A stretch of 64,000 bases of DNA. Origin: Linum tenue (taxonomy: Eukaryota > Streptophyta > Magnoliopsida > Malpighiales > Linaceae). Below the pieces are notes generated by a model that did no database searches, was not told the DNA's origin, and worked only from the letters and a program-made list of their open reading frames with translations. Below, one piece after another: positions 42,747-54,855 of the stretch. The stretch's first letter is position 1. Each line of letters begins with the position of its first letter. Both the position numbers and the translations under genes were made by a program. Location of the stretch: positions 27,693,608-27,757,607 of the forward strand of contig CAMGYJ010000010.1 in assembly GCA_946122785.1 (NCBI GenBank). The letters run 5' to 3'.

Positions 42747-44194
42747 CTAGGGCCCTCCGAGACCGGAGAAAACAATCTGATCCATAAGGTCGTCGACACC
42801 ATCATTCGGTGGCTGCCGTGGCGGTGATGCTCCCACCGGGTGGTCCAGTGGTGCTCCTCTGGAGGGGTGGCAAGCCTGGAGCAGATGCTCGGAATACTCC
42901 ATCAGACGGCGGCCCTCGGTCTCTCCTCCCCGCTCGATGAGAGCAGTCGTCACTCCCATGCTGGTCTCCAATCGGGCCAAGGCGCTCATCAACGCCCGTC
43001 ATCCTGGACCGGAACTCGGTCTGGTGGGCCGAATACTGCTGATAAAACTGGACCTGATGGTCCATGAGCTGCTGGTTCTGAAGACCGAGCTGCTGGAACT
43101 GGAGCCCCATCTGCTGGAACTGCTCTGTGAAGAAGCCATCGACGGACCAGAAGGACCAGAGGAGGACTCACCTCTCACCGTCTCCGTCGAGGCTGAAGAG
43201 CCCCAGAGCGGGGAGAGCGGGGGCTCCGGCTCATCGGCATCCATGGACGCCGTCATCATCATCATCGGCGTCCTCATCGACCTCCTCGCCTACATAGTCA
43301 TCATCCTCCTCGTCCTCATCAAGATCCACAACCTCCTCGGGGGGCATAGAGAGCCCATCCACCCAGGTGCGGATGTCGTCAGTGGCCAGGAGGCGTGCAC
43401 TGTGGAGCACTGTCCCGGCTGAGGGGTGCGGAGCCGCCCTGCTCGGTCGGCATCGTGAAGCCCCTCGAAGCTGATCCCGAAGTGGCGGGCCAATCGGGTG
43501 ATCAGAGGACCACAGAAGAGGTGGGTAGGATTCCCGTGGACTCGGGAGAATGTGGTGGCCACGAAAGATCCCAAGAGGAGCATGTCCTCCGGATCCCCCA
43601 TACAGGACATGGCGTACAGGACCCGCTTTCGGGACCTTGTGCGAGCCGGTGGCGTTGGGGACGATGGAGCGGGTGATGAGCAGGTTCAGAATGTGCCACT
43701 CCGGCCTGAGGGTGCTGACGTAGGTCTGGCCAGCCACGAAGAAGTCATCCCGATAGGCGAACCTGACGACCTCTCTGTAGAAATGATCCTGGTGCCAGTC
43801 GGGCGGGTTCGGAGCTCGACCGTGTGGCCATCGAACGGGTTGTACTCGATCCCCAATGCTGAGGCCAACCCGTCAATGGTCAGCTGTCGGGGACGGCCAC
43901 CCAACCGGAACTTCACTGCATGGGCGTCCCGAGGCTTCTTCTTGTCGTACTCGAACGTGGTGTAGAACTCCCACACCAGCTCCGTGTAGGTGGGCTCGTC
44001 AATGGCAAGAAGTTTCCGCCAATCGGGGTGGCTGATGGCGGTGCTGAGCTCCTGCAAGCAGTGGAGCTGCTCGAACACTGCCCACTCGAGGTGGTGGGGT
44101 TTCTCCAGCTTCCCCCCGGATTCACCTTGCGGAACTGGTCCGCGTACTCCCGGTGCAGGCTCAAGCCCTGCACAAATGCATGATCGAGGGACAT
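42747..44194 (-). pseudogene. Env-like ORF of element B, multiple frameshifts
   Basis: Homologue of the A ORF at 3603-5042 with the same ATG context (44194, acceptor-like CAG at 44199-44201). Recognisable pieces lie in different frames: ELVWEFYTTFEY with RLGGRPRQLTIDG (43686-44210), WHILNLLITRSIVPNATGSH (43231-43737), MSCMGDPEDM (43290-43610) and the Gln-rich end (42747-43110). At least four frame changes are needed. Position 3891 of A, a stop there, is a Gln codon here. Confidence 0.78.
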
Positions 44195-44230
44195 GATCCT
44201 GCACAAACAAAAAACCAAAGGTGGAGCCAA

Positions 44231-45377
44231 GAAAATTACAATGTCAGGACCAACGGTATGGGGTCAGCACTTCCCCCACACTCAAGCTCACCTAGGCTAA
44301 CAATTTAAGCACAGCCGGTTGAATTGCAAGCAACTCAACCGGAATTCAAGGCAGAATCACAAAATAAACCACAATAAGCACCCGGGCAGCACATCGACCA
44401 CATATACAACCATGCAAACTCAAGTCGTCCCTCACCCTACTCTAAATCAGGCAGGCAAACACAGTTCTCGGTCCTAGAATCTACAGTCCGATTTTCCATA
44501 AACTAGAAATGAACAGGAAACACACCTGGAAACACAAGGAGGACCGTAGCTAGGACGCGAAGGAAGGGTGAGGGACGCGAGGGAAGCGTAAAAAAATCGC
44601 CCCGGAGACTCGCCGGAAAATGGCCGGCGAATCGCCGGAAAGTCGCCGGAAGGTCGCCGGAAAATGTACGGCGGCGGCGGCGGAGGGCGGGCGAGCGGCG
44701 ACGATGGCCGGCGGCGGCCCAAAGAGGAGAGAGGGGAGAGTGTTTGAGAGTAGAGAGAGGGAAGATTTTGGAAAAAAAAAATGAGGGTAGAGAGAGAAAT
44801 GGCCGGGGGTTTCCTTTAAATAGGAAAAATACCCGGTCGGGACTCAGAAATACCCGGTCGGGTATTTGGGAGTCCTCGACCTGGTTTGCCAACGCTGCGT
44901 TTCAAATGGAAGATTATACCCGGCCTCGAGTCAAAAATACCCGGCCGGGTATTTTTGAAACAAGGTCGGGTATTATCATTAAACGCGGCGTTCAGAGTCG
45001 GGGGAATACCCGGCCGCGAACCAAAAATACCCGGTCGGGTATTTTTGGGACGGGGTCGGGTATTTCACCTTTTTCCCCCCGAGAAACAGAGGGGCCCCCG
45101 GGCGTGAGCCAAAAATACCCGGTCGGGTATTTTGGCCCACGACCGGGTATTTCCCCCTTTTCGGCCAAAAATTCAATTTTCCCAAAATTTCGACCTCTCC
45201 TGCACGAAAACACCAAATCGAGGCATCAACGACGACCGAACTTCAATACAGACATGCAACTGACTCGACACGACACAAAAACTCAGGAAAAAAGGGAAAA
45301 GAAAATGCAAACCGTGGTGGGGTTGCCTCCCCACAAGCGCTTCTTTACCGTCTTTTAGCTGGACGCCCATGGCGGAA
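44231..45377. repeat. Palindrome array and GC-rich leader of element B
   Basis: Full palindromes are at 44848-44867, 44933-44956, 45023-45046 and about 45112-45134, matching those of A in order and spacing. The 44933 copy is the perfect GGCC-centred form. A GGC-rich tract is at about 44610-44720. The TTGCCTCCCCACAAGCGCTT junction motif is at about 45324-45344. Confidence 0.82.
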
Positions 45378-46551
45378 CTAAGGGTCCGCGAGTTCCACCA
45401 CCAACTCCGCACGTTCGACCTCGTCTCCCAGGTAGAGTTTGAGACGATGGCCATTCACTTTAAACGGCTCAGTCTGCGGGTTGGCGATCTCGATAGTGCC
45501 ATATGGGAACACCTGGGTGACCGTGAACGGTCCAGACCACCGGGAACGGAGTTTTCCGGGAAAGAGCTTCAGGCGAGAGTTATAGAGGAGAACTCGATCA
45601 CCAACCTGAAACTCTTTCGGACCCCGCAACCGGGCATCATGCAGGCGCTTAGTGCGCTCCTTGTACAGCCGGGTGTTCTCATAGGCGTGGTAACGCCACT
45701 CTTCCAGCTCCAACATCTGCATTTTTCGCTCAACACCTGCAACATGAACATCCAAGTTGAGCAGCTTAAGGGCCCAGAAGGCCTTGTGCTCTAGCTCCAC
45801 GGGCAAATGGCATGCCTTTCCATAGACAAGCCGGTACGGTGAAGTACCAATGGGCGTCTTGTAGGCAGTGCGATACGCCCACAGAGCATCATCGAGCTTG
45901 GTGGACCAATCTTTGCGGGACTGATCCACCGTTTTCTCCAGGATCCGTTTGAGCTCCCGGTTCGTCAGTTCGGCCTGGCCACTGGTCTGGGGATGATAGG
46001 CCACGGACACCTTGTGAGTCACACCATAGCGAGACAGTAGTTTATCGAATTGGCCCTGGAAATGGGTGCCTCTATCGCTTATGATGGCTCTAGGTGTCCC
46101 GAACCGGGAGAATAGCTGCTTCAAAAAACACACAAACACGTCTAGCATCATTGGTGGGCAAAGCTTGCGCCTCAGCCCACCTAGAGACGTAGTCAACAGC
46201 AACCAGAATATATGTGTTACCAAAAGATGGAGGAAAGGGGCCCATGAAGTCGATACCCCAGACATAAAAAATCTCACAAGTGATAAACACATTCTGGGGC
46301 ATCTCATCACGGGCAGAGATGTTACCCTGACCTCTGGCATCGGTCACACCTGCGTGCGAAGGCGTCTGCATCCTTGAAGAGCGTGGGCCAGTAAAAGCCC
46401 GACTGGAGCACCTTCCTCGCCGTGCGGTTTCCTCCGTGATGACCGCCAGTAGGTCCCTCATGACAGTGAGATAGAATGCCCTCCATCTCACTCTCCATAA
46501 CACAACGACGGATGATCCCGTCGGCTCCGATCCGAAAAAGATGTGGGTCAT
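45378..46551 (-). pseudogene. Integrase core and C-terminus of element B, frameshifted
   Basis: The first catalytic Asp is in [14 protein letters not shown] (frame 46090-46551). The second Asp is in [13 protein letters not shown] and the Glu in [13 protein letters not shown] (frame 45378-46340). One frame change lies near 46130 and another joins the zinc-finger part near 46330. The C-terminus has [20 protein letters not shown] and [10 protein letters not shown] (GPF/Y module). It ends [13 protein letters not shown], the segment that A retains in altered form. The enzyme would insert cDNA into chromosomes. Confidence 0.9.
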
Positions 46552-47443
46552 CCCAGAAGTGGTACTTCAGATCGGAGAAAAACTTCCTCTTGGCGTGAGT
46601 TGCCATCCCCTTGGGCAGCTGCTGGCCCACCAAATAGTTCGCAAAATCGGAGTACCAGGGGGTGACACTCTCCACCAAGCACATCATCATCAACCTCTCG
46701 TCTGGGAAGGAGTCATCAATCTCCTTCACGAGGTTGTCCGCAGGAGGTGCGTCCAACCGGGAGAGGTGATCAGCTGCAACATTTTCTGCTCCCTTCTTGT
46801 CCCGGATCTCAATATCGAACTCCTGCAGCAGTAAGATCCATCGTATGAGCCGAGGCTTGGCATCGGCCTTGCTCATCAGGTATCTAATCGCTGAGTGATC
46901 TGTGTACACGGTCACACGAGACAAGACCAGATAGGGGCGAAACTTATCAAAGGCAAACACCACCGCAAACAGCTCCTTCTCTGTGGTGGTGTAGTTCTCC
47001 TGGGCGTCATTCAGAGTCTTCGAGGCGTAGTAGATAGGTCGGAAGTGTTGATCTCGCCTCTGCCCCAAAACAGCTCCAACAGCAAAATCACTGGCGTCGC
47101 ACATCAGCTCAAATGGTAGGGACCAGTCAGGAACAACCATGATAGGAGCCTGGGTGAGCTTCTCCTTCAAGGTGGTGAACGCCGCTGTGCAAGCATCAGT
47201 GAACTGGAAGGGGGCATCCTTCTCCAGAAGCTTAGTTAGGGGCAGGGCGATCTTCGAGAAGTCCTTGATGAACCGCCTATAGAAACCTGCATGGCCAAGA
47301 AAACTCCGGATCCCCTTTACAGATGTAGGAGGAGGCAGCTTGCTGATAGTCTCGATCTTTGCTCTGTCTACCTCGATCCCCATCTGGAGATCTTGTGCCC
47401 AAGAACTATGCCTTCCCGAACCATGAAGTGACACTTCTCCCAA
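46322..47443 (-). pseudogene. RNase H and integrase zinc finger of element B
   Basis: This frame follows the RT frame after a one-base loss near 47383. It has the RT end [17 protein letters not shown] and RNase H motifs [14 protein letters not shown] and [18 protein letters not shown]. Next come the linker ADHLSRLD and the HHCC finger ([13 protein letters not shown] to CDRCQ). RNase H removes the RNA template after reverse transcription. Confidence 0.9.
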
Positions 47444-50400
47444 CTCAGTGCCAGGTTCGTTTCTTCACACCGTTTAAGAACAAGTTCCAGGTTATGGAGA
47501 CAGTGAGAGAAGGAGTCTCCATAAACCGAGAAGTCGTCCATAAACACCTCCATGATCTCGCCGACCAGACGGTCAAAGATGGCGAGCATGCATCGCTGAA
47601 AAGTGGCTGGGGCGTTGCATAGCCCGAATGGAATCCTCCGGTAAGCAAATGTGCCGAAGGGGCAGGTGAAAGTGGTCTTCGCCTGGTCCTCCGGTTCTAT
47701 AGGGATCTGAAAGTATCCGGACATCCCATCCAGGAAGCAGTAGAACTCGTGCTTCGCCAATCTCTCCAACATCTGATCAATGAACGGCAGCGGGAAATGG
47801 TCCTTCCGAGTAGCGTCGTTGAGACGCCGATAGTCGATGCAAACACGGTACCCAGTCACCGTGCGCATCGGGATGAGCTCGTTCTTCTCGTTAGGCACCA
47901 CAGTCATCCCACCCTTTTTGGGAACCACCTGGGTGGGACTGACCCACTCGCTGTCAGAAATGGCGAAGATGATCCCCGCGTCCATCAGCTTCACGATCTC
48001 TGGCCGAACCACAGCCTCCAGGTTCGGCGTCAATCTCCTTTGCGGCTGCCTCACTGGCCGCATCTCATCCTCCAGCAGTATCCGGTGCGAGCAAAAAAAG
48101 GGGCTGATACCCCGGATATCTGTGATCTTCCATGCCAAAGCTCGCTCGTACTGCTTCAGCAAGGCCACCAGTCTGGTCTTCTGCTCGGGTGTGAGGGTCG
48201 AGCTAATGATAACTGGCAGCTTATTCCCCTCCCGGAGAAATGCATACTCCAAATGAGGAGGGAGGGGCTTAAGCTCCAGCTCTGGTGGTTCCTCCAAAGA
48301 AGTGGTGATGCGGGTGGAGGATGAGATCGGTTTAAACAGCCTGTCGCCCTCCAAGAAGGGGCAACTCTCCAATGCGGCCAACTGCTCCGCCAGCTGCGGC
48401 TCCTGCAATGCCTGCTCACCTAGAAAAATACAACGCTCAAGAGCATCATCAGTACCCGCACTCGTGATGGCGAGTGCGGTCTCAAAATCGGCAAGCACAT
48501 CACAGTAGTCTATGTCATCATGCAAATGAGAATGTTTCCCATTGTCAGACACAGAAAAAGTAGCCTGTTCATCACCAGCACGCATAATCAATTTACCACT
48601 ATGCACATCAATAAGCGCCTTGGCGGTGGCGAGAAATGGTCTACCCAAAATCAAAGGCACATCCACATCCTCATTTATATCCAAAATAACAAAATCAACA
48701 GGATATGTGAATGCACCAACATTAACAAGCAAGTCCTCAATGATAGCCCTAGGATGCACGATAGAACGATCAGCTAACTGAATGCTCATCCTAGTAGCTC
48801 TAGGTTCACCTAGGTCTAGCTTCTTAAACAGTTTATAGGGCATGACGTTAATGCTAGCGCCTAGGTCCGCCAAGGACTTTCCTACATGCATGCTGCCAAT
48901 AACAAGAGGGATAGTGAAACTCCCTGGGTCTTTGCGCTTCTCTGGCAGCTTGTTCTGCAGGATGGCAGAACACTCCTCGCTGAGCATCACTGTCGAAAGA
49001 TCCCCAAGTTTCTTCTTGTTGGTGAGGAGGTCCTTCATAAACTTGGCATACTTGGGCATCTTCGACAGTGCCTCCACGAACGGCATGCTGATGTTGACCT
49101 GCTTCAACATTGCCATGAACTTGGCAAACTCTGTCTCCAGCTTGTCTTTATGGAGTCGAGTGGGGAAGGGAAGCTGGGGTGTATGCTCCTTAACCACAGG
49201 TTGCGGCTTTGGAGCAGGTGCTGTGCTGCCTTCCCCCACCTCTGCAGTATCCGCTGGAGGTGTTGAAGCAGGTAGTGGGTCGTCTCGCCTGGGCTGGGCA
49301 GGAGCAGCAGATGTAGTCTTGCCACTCCTGGTGGTGATGGCGTGTGCAGTCTCATGCGAGTCCCGTGGATTGGGGATGGTGGTGGCAGGCAGAGTCCTCG
49401 GTGCCCTGGTAGTGTTCTGGCGAGCTAGGCTCCCAATCTGGTTCTGTAGATCCTGCAGAATGGCACCTTGGTTCCTCTGGCCTGCCTCCAGTGAGGCTAT
49501 GTTCTGATCCATCCTTGTGAAGTTCGCCTGACTGGTGGTCATGAAAGCCTGCAAAATATTCTTCAGATCAGATATTTGAGGATCTGGTGCTGCGGCTGCT
49601 GGAGGCTGAGCAAACTGGCGCTGGGGCTGCTGGAATGGCTGCCCTTGCCTAGGCTGGTAGGGCTGCTGCTGTGGTGGTGGCCCTTGCCTAGCCTGGAAGG
49701 GTTGCCTCTGCTGAAAACCACCTGCTGGTGCTGGAAACCCAGGTGGCTTGTTGGTGTTGCTGCTCCAAGCAAAGTTGGGATGCTGGCGCCATCCCTCATT
49801 ATAGGTACTGCTGTATGGGTCCAGGCGCCGAGCATTTGCTATGAAGTCCACCTGCTCTTGGGGAGTAGAAGACTCCCTCATAGACTGACAATCCTCCACC
49901 AGGTGATTCGGGCTCTCACACCACTGACACTGAGCTACTGGAGGCGTAGCTACACCTCGGCCCGGAAGGAGACTGTTAGGCTGCTTCAATGTCTGCACCA
50001 ACTCAGCCACCTGCTGCTCTAACCCGGACCTGGCCTCCATAGCATGCACACCCCGGTCCCGGGAGTTCCTGCCTCTGTTGTTCTGCCCCCAGGAGTGGTC
50101 TCGGGCAGCCAAGGTACTGATCATCTGGTTCAGCTCGGGTGGAGTCTTAGTAAGGATATCCCCTCCTGGGCATAGAGACTCAATCACCCTCTGGCTGTCT
50201 GGAGTGAGGGCGCTGTAGAAGTTCCCTACTGTGAAAGCATCGCTGAAGCCATGATGGGGACACTGCCAGAAGTATCCCATGTACCGCTCCCATGCATCAC
50301 GAAGGGACTCATCTGGCTCTTGGCGGAAGTGAGTGATCTCCCGCTGTATCTCCGTGGTCTTCGATGCCGGATAATACCGGTGCACGAACTTGTCAGCCAG

Positions 50401-50967
50401 ATCGTCCCAAGAGGTGATGGACAATGGGGGCTGGGTCTCCAACCACCTCTTAGCATTCCCCGCCAGAGAATGGGGGAAGAGGTGAAGGCGGATTGCGTCA
50501 TCCGGGACACCGTTCAGCTTGAACCCGTTCGTCAGCTGCAGAAAACGGGAAAGGTGTACCCGGGCTTCCTCATCCTTCAAGCCATGGAACTGGATAGAGG
50601 ATGTGATGAGTTGAATCCAGCATGGCTTGACCTCGAAGTTGTTTGCAGGAATGGGAGGATAGAGGATGACCGGGCGGATGTCAGCAATCCGTGGAGTATA
50701 GTAGTACTCCAAGGTGGGACCCGGTGATGGCGGATGATGATGGTTCCCAGCTCCCTGGGGATTTGGGTCATTCCCCAGGATCTGGTTCTGAGGAGGCGGG
50801 TTCTGATCGCCTTCCATCTCGTACTCGTCCTCGGTGTCGCTGCTCAATTGGCCGTCTCGGCGCTCCACCGTAGCCAGTCTAGCTCGCTGTTGTCTCCGAA
50901 GTTGTTTGCAGGTGCGCTCAATCTCAGGATTCAACGGCAGTAAACCTCCCGACTGGCTACGGGTCAT
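47368..50967 (-). CDS. Gag-protease-reverse transcriptase of element B
   Basis: A 1199-codon open frame from an ATG at 50967. It has a Gag domain at about 120-290, a zinc knuckle [14 protein letters not shown] at 347-360 and a Gln-rich linker. The protease has DLGAS at 701-705 and [15 protein letters not shown] near 774. RT spans about 980-1190, with [26 protein letters not shown] and the catalytic FMDD box at 1142-1145. The frame ends early in the RT thumb at the frameshift near 47383. As in other Athila elements, Gag and Pol form one frame without a stop between them. Confidence 0.93.
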   Translation of the reverse strand: MTRSQSGGLLPLNPEIERTCKQLRRQQRARLATVERRDGQLSSDTEDEYEMEGDQNPPPQNQILGNDPNPQGAGNHHHPPSPGPTLEYYYTPRIADIRPVILYPPIPANNFEVKPCWIQLITSSIQFHGLKDEEARVHLSRFLQLTNGFKLNGVPDDAIRLHLFPHSLAGNAKRWLETQPPLSITSWDDLADKFVHRYYPASKTTEIQREITHFRQEPDESLRDAWERYMGYFWQCPHHGFSDAFTVGNFYSALTPDSQRVIESLCPGGDILTKTPPELNQMISTLAARDHSWGQNNRGRNSRDRGVHAMEARSGLEQQVAELVQTLKQPNSLLPGRGVATPPVAQCQWCESPNHLVEDCQSMRESSTPQEQVDFIANARRLDPYSSTYNEGWRQHPNFAWSSNTNKPPGFPAPAGGFQQRQPFQARQGPPPQQQPYQPRQGQPFQQPQRQFAQPPAAAAPDPQISDLKNILQAFMTTSQANFTRMDQNIASLEAGQRNQGAILQDLQNQIGSLARQNTTRAPRTLPATTIPNPRDSHETAHAITTRSGKTTSAAPAQPRRDDPLPASTPPADTAEVGEGSTAPAPKPQPVVKEHTPQLPFPTRLHKDKLETEFAKFMAMLKQVNISMPFVEALSKMPKYAKFMKDLLTNKKKLGDLSTVMLSEECSAILQNKLPEKRKDPGSFTIPLVIGSMHVGKSLADLGASINVMPYKLFKKLDLGEPRATRMSIQLADRSIVHPRAIIEDLLVNVGAFTYPVDFVILDINEDVDVPLILGRPFLATAKALIDVHSGKLIMRAGDEQATFSVSDNGKHSHLHDDIDYCDVLADFETALAITSAGTDDALERCIFLGEQALQEPQLAEQLAALESCPFLEGDRLFKPISSSTRITTSLEEPPELELKPLPPHLEYAFLREGNKLPVIISSTLTPEQKTRLVALLKQYERALAWKITDIRGISPFFCSHRILLEDEMRPVRQPQRRLTPNLEAVVRPEIVKLMDAGIIFAISDSEWVSPTQVVPKKGGMTVVPNEKNELIPMRTVTGYRVCIDYRRLNDATRKDHFPLPFIDQMLERLAKHEFYCFLDGMSGYFQIPIEPEDQAKTTFTCPFGTFAYRRIPFGLCNAPATFQRCMLAIFDRLVGEIMEVFMDDFSVYGDSFSHCLHNLELVLKRCEETNLALSWEKCHFMVREGIVLGHKISRWGSR

Positions 50968-51092
50968 GCACTATCTGCACACAATCAAGCAATGCAAACC
51001 CGTGAAGGCACAAGTGGGAAGAACAAAAACTCAATGCGAAAAATGAAAATGCTAAAGTAACAGAAATCACTTTTCTTCAACAACCTAGCCGT

Positions 51093-51109
51093 CCCCGGCA
51101 ACGACGCCA
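51093..51109 (-). promoter_or_regulatory. Primer binding site of element B, with one mismatch
   Basis: Minus-strand TGGCGTCGTTGCCGGGG differs from the A and E sites by one base (C to T at 51104). That base pairs with the tRNA 3' region, so priming may be weaker. It lies 6 bp from the LTR edge. Confidence 0.85.
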
Positions 51110-51115
51110 AAAACT

Positions 51116-52443
51116 TGACTCACTCCTACTGTCACTCTAGAAAATGGCCAAGTGTAACCACTTCCTAAAGCGTAGTATAGCGGGTTTGGGTTTTATTATC
51201 AACCCGGGTCCTAGATGTGATGACTACTCGGTGAATTCTTGTTATTTAGCGGTGAACTTTTAGTGCAACTCAAGCAAACAAAACACAAAGCAAGTAAACG
51301 GTTTGTTGTCAAGTCAAGAGAGGTCACCCGGATATGGTTGCCCCTAGACTGCAGTTAAGTCGGATTGCAATTTACCAAGTTCATTTTTCATGAAAGTTAT
51401 ACTGCGGAAGGTTCTCAATTAGCCTGAAGTCTCGACTAAAGGTCTCCAGACCCTCTCAATCTGAGTCTCTAGCGGGCGACTAACCTCCACCGGAGTAAAC
51501 AGATTGAGGCCCTAATGAACCAAACCTCTACTACCGAATTGACTTCGGTACAGAATAGCGAATTGGCTCCTCGACTAAAGTCACCAATTCGCCACCTTAG
51601 ATCAAGGATACTCTATCAACCTAGGCAGATATTCTCATTCTAAGTTAAAGCAGAAACAACAGGAATTTGATCAGGATTCAAGTCATTCAATCATTCAAAC
51701 CTCAATCGAATATAATCAATTCACAAACTCTGCACTTGGGTTCATACAATCAGACCTAGCATACAAATCTAGGGTTCCCCATACCCAGATGAATGGGGAA
51801 ACTACTCCATAGAGAAAGAAGCAAAAGCAGATTCAGACGCGGAAATCATACTGTGAAGTTGGATTTCTGCTCCTGGACGTTTAATCGCACTTCTCCAAGC
51901 TCAAACCGGGCTCCAATGGTGTTGAAGATCGATCTATGGCGCTTGGGAACTCTGGTTCGTCGCTTTCTCTCTCTAGGTATCGCTTTCTCTCTCAAAAACT
52001 CGGAACCCTTCAATGTTGGCCTTCTTCTTCCTTATATCAGCTGCCTGGTCGCGATACCCGGTCGGGTATCTTGGGTTTCGACCGGGTATTATCGTAGCGC
52101 ACCGTTTCAGTCAAAGGAGAAATCCCCGGTCACTCGCCATAATCCCCGATCGGGGATTTTGCTGTTGTGCCCGGGCCCCTCTCTGCTTCTCGGGCGCCCA
52201 AAAGTGATGAATACCCGGTCGGGTATTTGGCCACCTGACCGGGTATTTTCCTCCTACTGCCCACTTCGTCCCAACTTCGCTCCTTTCGACCCAGAACTCG
52301 TTTCTCCGCCTCGATTCCAACGCCGGGACCTGAAATATGACATAAACACACAACCTAGCGTAAAATCGGCTTAAAACACGAGATTTCACATCACAAACGG
52401 CTTCAGAATAGGGGTGAAAACATGTATAATTATCGGTCTATCA
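51116..52443 (-). repeat. 5' LTR of element B
   Basis: A 1328-bp LTR ending in CA just before the target repeat CTAAG (52444-52448). One palindrome half-site present in the 3' LTR is missing at about 52055, as expected from a slip between two ATACCCGGTC copies. Confidence 0.92.
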
Positions 52444-53445
52444 CTAAGCAAACAAATTAGTAGACTACTTCGAGTGAGAAGAGAAAAACGAAGAGGAAAC
52501 TTCATCAACAAGAATAGAGAAGTTGAGAAAGAAGGTGGTACATCAAAATATCCTCAATCAAGAACTTTCCACAAAAGCATGATTGAACAACTTCAGCCAG
52601 TTAAGGTTCAAAACACTACCGGATGCTTTAGATGTGGAAAAACTGGGCATATCAAGGCTGAATGTCCCCTAGCAAGAAAAGAACGAGCCATGGCTGCAAC
52701 ATGGAGCTGTAGCGAAGAAGAAGATGATGATGGAGAGGAAACAAGAGAAGAAAGCTACATGGCAATTGATGTTGAAGAGCCATCAGAAAGACATAACTCA
52801 AACGAGGTAAAACCTTCCAACCATACTCATTTCAGTGACAGTGATTACTATAGTGATGATGATCTATTAGTATCCACTATCAAGGAAATTCAGTTAGAGT
52901 TTGGAAATGTTAAAGTAAAATACTCTAAACTGAAATCTGATTATGCCAAAATAAACATTGAAAATGATGAACTAAAGAAGGAGGTGATCAGATTAAAAGA
53001 AGAGTTAGATGAAACTGCTAAGAAAGTTGAAGTTTTAGAAAATGAGAAATCGAGTCTCACGGCAAAACTTCAAGTATCATTAGAAGGGAATAAGATTGAA
53101 TCTCTGAAAAAGGAAGGTAAATCTTACCCAAATCATTCCACTAAGGGATGTTGTGAAAAATTAGGATCAAATTCATGTAGTAAAGGTAAGTCGAAGATTT
53201 TTGGAGAATCAATAAAGCATGAGAGGAATGGAACATTAAAACAAAGATATAGAAACATAGAATGTTTTTATTGTCATAAATTTGGGCACATTAGGCGAGT
53301 ATGCAGAAAGAGAATACAAAATGAAAAATATAGAACTTGTTTTACTTGTCATCAAGTCGGTCATATTAGTAGATTTTGTTCACTCAAAGATCACAAACAA
53401 ACTGTATCCAAGAAAGTCTGGATACAAAAACCCAAAACTGCATGA
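52444..53445 (+). pseudogene. Gag of element D, second part, with three zinc knuckles
   Basis: This continues the frame of 39441-40189 after the B insertion (the first five bases are the target repeat). It contains CFRCGKTGHIKAEC, an acidic and coiled-coil stretch, then CFYCHKFGHIRRVC and CFTCHQVGHISRFC. Three CCHC knuckles in one Copia Gag fit the Sirevirus type. The frame ends with a TGA just before the protease frame, which continues in the same phase. Confidence 0.9.
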
Positions 53446-53451
53446 CTGCTA

Positions 53452-54855
53452 ATGGCGCAGGTTTGCTTCCAAGTGAGCATGGAGGCAACTGAATGGATAC
53501 TAGACAGTGGATGCTCACACCACATGACGGGAAATCGAAACCTATTCACCACACTCAAAGAAGGTAAATGTGGTAAGGTATTTTTTGGTGACAATAATTC
53601 TGCCGACATAATAGGAAGAGGAATAGTAGGTTCAGATCCTTGCATTGAGAATGTGATGCTAGTAAAAGGGCTTAAGCATAATCTGTTTTCTATTAGTCAA
53701 ATGTGTGGTAAAGATAAGAGGATAATCTTTGAACATGATTGCTGCTACATTGAGTCTTTAGTTGATAAGAAAGTGCTTTTCACCGGAAGACGTAAAAATA
53801 AGTTGTATGTCATAAATCTTGATGATAAAGAAAGTTTTAAGATAACTTGTCTAATGTCATTAGAGAAAAATGATCAAATAGATTGGCATAGAAAGCTAGG
53901 ACATGTGAGTAGGGCTGGCTATTTGGACCGGGACCGGATGAAAAACCGGAAACCGGACCGTATAACCCGGGCCGAGACCGGACCGGGACCGGATAGTAAA
54001 CAATCCAATCCAATCTTTGGGCTTCGATTTGAGGTAAAAAACCGGATAAAGACCGGATAAGAGAGCTCAACACCCAAAACTTAAGGGTAATTTGCATAAA
54101 CGGTCACAAACCTTTGCACTTAGTACAAAACTTAACCAACTCCTCACCCTTTTAGGCCTTATGCCACTCAAATTCCCACAATCTCAATATAAAATCAAGA
54201 CCGAATTGGGACCGGACCGGGTCAAGACCGGACCGGATCAAAACCGGACTGTATCCAATCCAATCTTCGGTCCTTATATTTTTAAAAAAACCGGACTGGA
54301 CCGGATCAATTTGGGCCAATTTAACCGGACCGGACCGTATAGCCACCCCTACATGTGAGTATAGGAATTATGTCTAAACTAAGTGATCTTGAGCTAGTTA
54401 GAGGTCTGCCTAAGTTAAAAGGCAAAAAGGAATTCTTTTGTGATGCTTGTGCTAAAGGAACGCATACAAGGTCTAGCTTCAAGAGTAAGTCGGTAATATC
54501 TACATCGAGAACACTTGAACTACTTCATCTTGATGTCTTTGGACCAACCAATGTGGTAAGCTATGGAGGTAAGTCCTATGCTTTTGTAATTGTAGATGAC
54601 TACTCTCGTTTCACTTGGGTAATGTTTCTAGCTAGCAAAAGTGAAGCTTTTCAAAATTTTGAGTCTCTAACTAAGAAATTGGAAAATGAAAAACAATCTA
54701 AGGTTGCTAGCATTAGAAGTGATCATGGTGGAGAATTCATCTCAGAAGAATTTGAACTCTTCTGCAATAAGCTAGGAATAAGTCACAATTTTTTCTGCTC
54801 CTCGAACTCCGCAACAAAATGGAGTGGTGGAAAGGAAAAATCAGACTTTGATTGA
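53452..54855 (+). pseudogene. Protease and integrase N-part of element D, split by a MITE
   Basis: The protease motif WILDSGCSHHMTG starts the segment. The pre-integrase motif IDWHRKLGHVS ends exactly where the MITE enters (53910). After the MITE the same frame resumes (54360) with FCDACAKGTHTRSSF, LHLDVFGP (first catalytic Asp) and IRSDHGGEF (second Asp). An extra T in a T run near 54795 then breaks the frame. Confidence 0.88.
53910..54351. mobile_element. hAT-type MITE with ACCGGACCGG repeats, in element D
   Basis: A 442-bp element with TIRs TAGGGCTGGCTAT / TAGGGGTGGCTAT and 8-bp target repeats CATGTGAG (53902-53909 and 54352-54359). Both halves are filled with GACCGG and ACCGGACC units in roughly mirrored order. 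The insertion adds 450 bp including the duplication, a multiple of three, but it brings stops. It encodes nothing. Confidence 0.88.

Larger units (their letters stand above)
40190..52443 (-). mobile_element. Element B: full-length Athila-like Ty3/Gypsy retrotransposon
   Basis: A 12.3-kb element with LTRs 40190-41525 and 51116-52443 and TSD CTAAG (40185-40189 and 52444-52448). It is inserted antisense in D's gag. The order on the minus strand is PBS, gag-protease-RT-RNase H-integrase, palindrome array, env-like ORF, 3' region, purine tract. Frameshifts near 47380, 46330 and 46130 and several in the env-like ORF indicate inactivity. It supplies the pol sequence that A lacks. Confidence 0.93.
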
